Below, piece after piece: positions 60,239-64,000 of a DNA stretch of 64,000 nt (its first letter is position 1; every line of letters begins with the position of its first letter). The DNA is taken from positions 525,501-589,500 of the forward strand of contig JACTAT010000120.1 of the NCBI GenBank assembly GCA_014526335.1. Direction: 5' to 3'. The notes below the pieces were generated by a model. That model was not told the DNA's origin and ran no database searches. It saw only the letters and a list, made by a program, of their open reading frames with translations. This DNA is from Chrysaora quinquecirrha. Taxonomy: Eukaryota > Cnidaria > Scyphozoa > Semaeostomeae > Pelagiidae. Both the position numbers and the translations under genes were made by a program.

Positions 60239-61422
60239 GAGTTGTTGGTTTGGCCTCGGTAGTTTAAATGACTCTGGCGATTTGGCTGGGAGTGAGAAGG
60301 ATTGCGAAATAACGGCCGAGGAAGCGTTGCAGAGTTTCCACGTTGTGGAGCTATCGATCTAGTCACTTTTTGTGAAGATTGGATGCTTTTTACAGCTTCT
60401 AAAACGTTATCCCCAAACAAAAAATTTGTAATGGGGGTTTTAGAGCTGCAGAGGGAATGAAATCGTGGATTTATGGCCGGCTTGAGAAGGTCTCTTCTTC
60501 GATAGGACGATTCCAGGTATGCGTTTCCCAGGAGGGCAACACAAGCATCGAGCTTATCATTTAAGCCTTTAAAAAGCGACAGGAACTTATCCGAATGAGT
60601 ATTAAACTGGAGAAGAGTCTCTTTGACTTCAACAATTCCAGTCAAACCCTTTGCCAGAAGTGCTTGGGCATTCTGAAGCCTTTTATCATGTTCTTTGCTA
60701 TCTTTGGGCAACTGTGCCCAGAGATTTGGATTTATGGTCGGCACACTGAGTGCTGGGCAATTTTCTGGCCTTTTTATAGCCTCCTTGAATTTATTGAGCT
60801 CTGTATTGAGGATTCGTTTCCTGCAACAGTCCTCAACATATTTTGCGTAGGACTCGGAAATTTTAGGGCCTACTGCTTCGTCTTCGACGAAGTGGAGTTT
60901 CACCGCCTCTTGTGCAGTTGTCGGCGGTAGAAATGTTGAAAAATTGTAATCTACGTTATCGAACGTAGGAACAAATTGGCCTTCGGCAGATTCCACAGAG
61001 AAAGTGCTGGGAGCTACCGGCGATACGGGGTTTAAAGCCATAGGCATACCCACATCGAGCAATCCAGAAGGATTCTGAGTAGTGGAGAACTGATCTCCAA
61101 GTGAAGACAAGGCAAACTGATTGCCGTTAGTGGTGAGAAACTGATTCTCAGTCGAACACGATAAAATTTCTGGTTGAGAAGTGGCAGACTGACTGCCATT
61201 TGAGTCGGCGACGGTCGTGTCGCCAATGCAGGCTTTCTTTTTAGCCGGACCAAGGGAATCGTGCAAGAAAGTAACCAAATTGGCCATTTCTGCCCGAATT
61301 TCCCCAACGGACGATTGTAGATCAATGAACTCCGTCTGAGTGACGAACTTGCGCTTTGTGGTCTGCGTTTTCTTCTCTTTGCACGATGTGTCGTCTTCTT
61401 CTAAGATCACTTCGTTCTCCAT
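60154..61422 (-). CDS. DIRS gag-like protein
   Basis: The frame is intact at 422 residues, starting 51 bases inside the terminal repeat. The N-terminus is charged with a short coiled coil (FIDLQSSVGEIRAEMANLV). The middle is Ser/Gln/Asn-rich. A conserved helical part follows (RKRILNTELNKFKEAIKRPE). The tail is basic and Asn/Gln/Arg-rich and likely binds RNA. There is no CCHC zinc knuckle. Position and overlap with the RT frame fit a DIRS ORF1. Confidence 0.85.
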   Translation of the reverse strand: MENEVILEEDDTSCKEKKTQTTKRKFVTQTEFIDLQSSVGEIRAEMANLVTFLHDSLGPAKKKACIGDTTVADSNGSQSATSQPEILSCSTENQFLTTNGNQFALSSLGDQFSTTQNPSGLLDVGMPMALNPVSPVAPSTFSVESAEGQFVPTFDNVDYNFSTFLPPTTAQEAVKLHFVEDEAVGPKISESYAKYVEDCCRKRILNTELNKFKEAIKRPENCPALSVPTINPNLWAQLPKDSKEHDKRLQNAQALLAKGLTGIVEVKETLLQFNTHSDKFLSLFKGLNDKLDACVALLGNAYLESSYRRRDLLKPAINPRFHSLCSSKTPITNFLFGDNVLEAVKSIQSSQKVTRSIAPQRGNSATLPRPLFRNPSHSQPNRQSHLNYRGQTNNSWRSKQGQKQTTNQSQNNPSFMKRNQQK

Positions 61423-61473
61423 GATGACTTGCTGTCTTCTGTTTTATTTCGTTCGAGTTGAAATGACGCTCGG

Positions 61474-61604
61474 AAAATACTGAGGAAAATGGGGCCGTTG
61501 CGTGTATTCATTACTTTTTTGATTGATTGCTGTCAAGAGCGAGTTGGAATAACCAATAGGAATATATCTCTAGTTAGAACGTAATTAGCTGTGCTGCGCA
61601 CAGC
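61474..61604. repeat. DIRS inverted terminal repeat, 5' side
   Basis: Reverse complement of 51598-51729 with only a few differences. It probably contains the promoter for the minus-strand transcript. Confidence 0.93.
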
Positions 61605-61667
61605 GAGCCTCGATGCGGAGAGGAGGTGAGAAAGAATCGAAAGATCTGTAGGCTCTAAAACAATTTC

Positions 61668-61743
61668 TTTTTCATCAGTCAATACCTCTTCCGCTCGGTC
61701 AAAAGAGCCTTTTTGATAGGCGGAAGAATTTTAACAAAAGGCT
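61668..61743 (+). repeat. Right copy of the imperfect direct repeat flanking the DIRS element
   Basis: Counterpart of 51441-51516; the shared core includes TAGGCGGAAGAATTTTAAC-like sequence. It begins about 30 bases outside the DIRS end. Confidence 0.75.
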
Positions 61744-62035
61744 TGATCGCGTGGGTGACTTGTTTTCAAAATCAAGCGATCTGATTGGTTCTTAAACACA
61801 GATTGTGCAACTGAAAGCACAGCACTTGGTTAAGCTTTCGCTGAATTGGCTGAATGCAGTAATTTGAAATTTCGTCTTGAACATCTTGTCCTAAGGTTGG
61901 TAAGGGTTCAAATTCTAAAAAAATCAAATATCTTGTGCTTTTTTTTATCAATCTTCCTATATACCCTTTATTTCTGTTAATCAAGTTGTTTTCGTTTCTA
62001 CAGGGTTAATCCAAAAGTAAAGAATCAAAGAAAAG

Positions 62036-63168
62036 ATGAAGACAGTTTGGTTTTTGGCCGTGGTTCTTGGTTTTGCCTTGGCCGTGTCTCTGTGCAGTAA
62101 GTTGGATTTGTATTCCCATTTTAGCAAAATCTATCATCGAATTAATCATTAATGGATCAGGGATTTGCTTAGCCGTTGGCAATAGCATTTGACATAGCTT
62201 TCACCTAAATTAACAAAACTTATGATTGAATTAATCATTAATTCTCTGACACCCTGGCCGCAAATGCTATTGATTTCATGGAAATCCCTTGGAAATCCTT
62301 TTGTTCATCAGGAATCTCGTCCGCGTTTTGAAGATAACGAAATAGCCTGCGTGCATGTATTCAACTTTATAGACCAGGTGGAGAAAGAAAGGGGGAATGA
62401 TCCCCGACGAGGAAATTTTTGAGACCACGTGAACCTGGTCATTTTGGTGTGAAACTTCCACCTTTGGAGACGAAATCGTGTCGAAGACGAAGATGTTCTT
62501 AATATAGTTTTAAGTAAGAATGAGGCCTAGAAAGTCTTCTTGTGATCATATAAGGTCTGTTTCCGCATTATGAGTGGATGGGTTTGCAAAATCTGGAAGG
62601 CACATCCCCATCCCTCCATATGTCATGTACACGCTTTTTTTATAAGCAACCACTTTATAAGGAACCTACATGTAGAAGGCCCGAAAATGTAAAGAACTTG
62701 TACAACTAAAGAGAAAATCACTAAGGAACTTTTCATTGTTGAATATTTTATCACTGCAAACAATCAAGAATTAGAAAGCCGGTTCCATTCATTTGCAGTC
62801 GAAAATCACATAAATTGTACTTTGTGCATGTATCAAATGTTTTCTTTCAATAGTTTCGAGCTTTGCTTACATGCAAATGTCTCTGTACAGTAGTCATTAA
62901 ACTGTATGTGCAGTTAAAATTAAGGAACTATTTAGGAACATTTGGAACTACAATCGTCTCAAAAGAGATCAAAAAATAAGGAACTTTAAGAACTAGGCCT
63001 TGAGCTAGGTTCTTTTTTGAAAAAAGGCGTGTATCCCGCCGGGTTTTGTATTCTCAAACTAAATGGCAAAAACTCGGATTTAAGATGCAGAGGAAGAAGA
63101 TGAAGACTTTGATGTGAGAGATTTTGATGGATCTGAAAATGATATTGAAGAGGCGACTGAAAGTAAAG
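62036..63168 (+). CDS. Secreted protein precursor, first two coding exons (gene continues past the window)
   Basis: Exon 62036-62096 starts with ATG and encodes a classic signal peptide (MKTVWFLAVVLGFALAVSLC), ending in phase 1 at GTAAGT. Exon 63091-63168 follows AAGATGCAG, fits the phase exactly and encodes an acidic segment (EEDEDFDVRDFDGSENDIEE), ending again in phase 1 before GTAGGT. An acidic stretch directly after the signal peptide is seen in propeptides of many small secreted peptides and in acidic matrix proteins. The mature part is not in view, so the product cannot be named. A strong acceptor (TTCGTTTCTACAG) lies 33 bases before the ATG, implying an upstream untranslated exon or a trans-spliced leader. 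The intron contains a MITE. Confidence 0.75.
62630..63031. mobile_element. TA-flanked MITE, copy 7 (mostly AAGGAAC)
   Basis: Begins CACGCTTTTTTTATAAGC and ends TTTTTGAAAAAAGGCGTG, flanked by TA (62628-62629 and 63032-63033). It aligns along its length with copy 4 (reversed), with most heptamers AAGGAAC instead of AAGCAAC; its outermost heptamer is AAGCAAC. It lies in the first intron of the secreted-protein gene. Confidence 0.8.
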
Positions 63169-63169
63169 G

Positions 63170-64000
63170 TAGGTCTATGTTTTCTCTTAAAAAAGTGGTA
63201 GGGTATCCTATTATACTCTTCTATTTCCTTGACCACAATTATCGTATTTCTCATTTCAATTTACATGCTTTCATAGTTTATACATAGTCATGGTTTGCAA
63301 ATCGCCAAGGTTTCTCCATAATTAGGAAAAAGTCACGGTCACACGGTCATTGACCGGAGAAAGGTCAGTTAGAACAATACAGAATCTCATGCCACACCCT
63401 AGACACACCTGTTTGTCATTATAAGTGTGGATGGTTTGCAGCAAGGCGTATTTCCGTCAGGAGGAAGGTTGAACACTTTTCTGGACTCTGGGTTTCTCTT
63501 ACCCAAACAAAAACCAGTAGAGTCACAGTAGAGTCAAACTCAACTCTGTTCTTTAGGCGAGATTTTGCTATTACTATTCACTACGCTTGTGTGAGCAGAA
63601 TACACCTTTTCAACTTAGAGCCTCGTTTTGAAAATATACGAAAATTCTAGGATTTGAAAATTTGAAATTTGTTGTATCTAAGAAATATCAATAAGGTCCA
63701 CATCAGCTACACGCAAGCTGCCAGACTCTTAACCTGCTTAAAATAAATCATGTATGTTCTTTTGGTAGGAGCAAATTGCAAGTAATGGAATTTCACATAT
63801 ATTGCATTAGCAGTGTATGTGGATCTGATAAAGGTTTCTATCAGAACTTTCCTAAATTTCCTCTAAGTTGTGTTATCTTCTTTGTTGAGGTATCTCTTTA
63901 CATCAAGATAAATTAAGCAGGATTTTAGTTTGCAATGCATATTTAGACCTTGTTTTAGAGCTTCTCTTTGCCAACAAAAAAATGTAAAACAGACAATCTG
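63170..64000. other. Intron or downstream region of the secreted-protein gene; no exon identified
   Basis: No further exon could be assigned with confidence. A segment near 63600 (GAATACACCTTTTCAACTTA) resembles the tail of the SINE family and may be a short fragment. Confidence 0.35.

Larger units (their letters stand above)
51527..61637 (-). mobile_element. DIRS-type tyrosine-recombinase retrotransposon, about 5 kb, split by an IS3EU-like insertion
   Basis: Reading on the minus strand the order is: inverted terminal repeat (61474-61604), gag-like frame, RT/RNase H, tyrosine recombinase, then (beyond the 5.1-kb insertion) the internal complementary region (51795-51941) and the second terminal repeat (51598-51729). 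This is the canonical DIRS order, with the complementary region near the 3' end. Both outer ends share AGAAT, the point at which the complementary region joins copies of the two ends. Gag and recombinase frames are intact; RT has a single frameshift. The methyltransferase domain found in some DIRS elements was not seen. Confidence 0.95.

Overview
This is an AT-rich eukaryotic window with intron-split genes, long introns and many mobile-element copies. The mixture (DIRS-type tyrosine-recombinase retroelement, IS3EU-like DNA transposon, non-LTR, Gypsy and SINE pieces, expanded orphan coiled-coil genes, M13 peptidase) fits an early-branching animal, most likely a cnidarian. That placement is inferred from gene and repeat style; no marker gene fixes it. 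One 500-base N gap lies at 48607-49106.

Layout. At 1-3.5 kb there is a small palindromic element and a decayed hAT transposon with intact 8-bp target duplication. From 3.49 to 22.0 kb a plus-strand neprilysin-like (M13) metallopeptidase gene can be followed through 14 phase-compatible exons, including the HExxH exon and the ENIAD exon. Its N-terminal part, one exon before HExxH and the last exon were not located. A 5'-truncated LINE lies antisense in one of its introns.

At 24.4-46.6 kb sit three orphan coiled-coil genes. A (minus strand, 24.4-26.6 kb) and B (plus strand, 44.9-46.6 kb) are inverted paralogues of about 348 codons; A carries a nonsense codon. Between them, C (minus strand, 31.9-39.2 kb) is a four-exon gene encoding about 671 residues. 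All three pair long coiled coils with one short central hydrophobic segment, a layout also seen in alpha-helical pore-forming proteins; function is unknown. A (TATAAA)n array of about 550 bp starts 50 bp upstream of the start codon of C.

Spread from 27 to 63 kb is a TA-flanked MITE family with T-rich ends whose copies are filled with the heptamer AAGNAAC. The variable base is largely the same within a copy but differs between copies.

At 51.5-61.6 kb a DIRS element (gag, RT/RNase H, tyrosine recombinase, inverted terminal repeats, internal complementary region) is interrupted by a 5.1-kb IS3EU-like transposon (6-bp target duplication, TIRs built from about thirteen 20-bp units). That transposon encodes a DDE transposase broken by two frameshifts and a HECT-type E3 ubiquitin ligase that keeps its catalytic cysteine. 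The window ends with the first two exons of a secreted protein with an acidic segment after the signal peptide.
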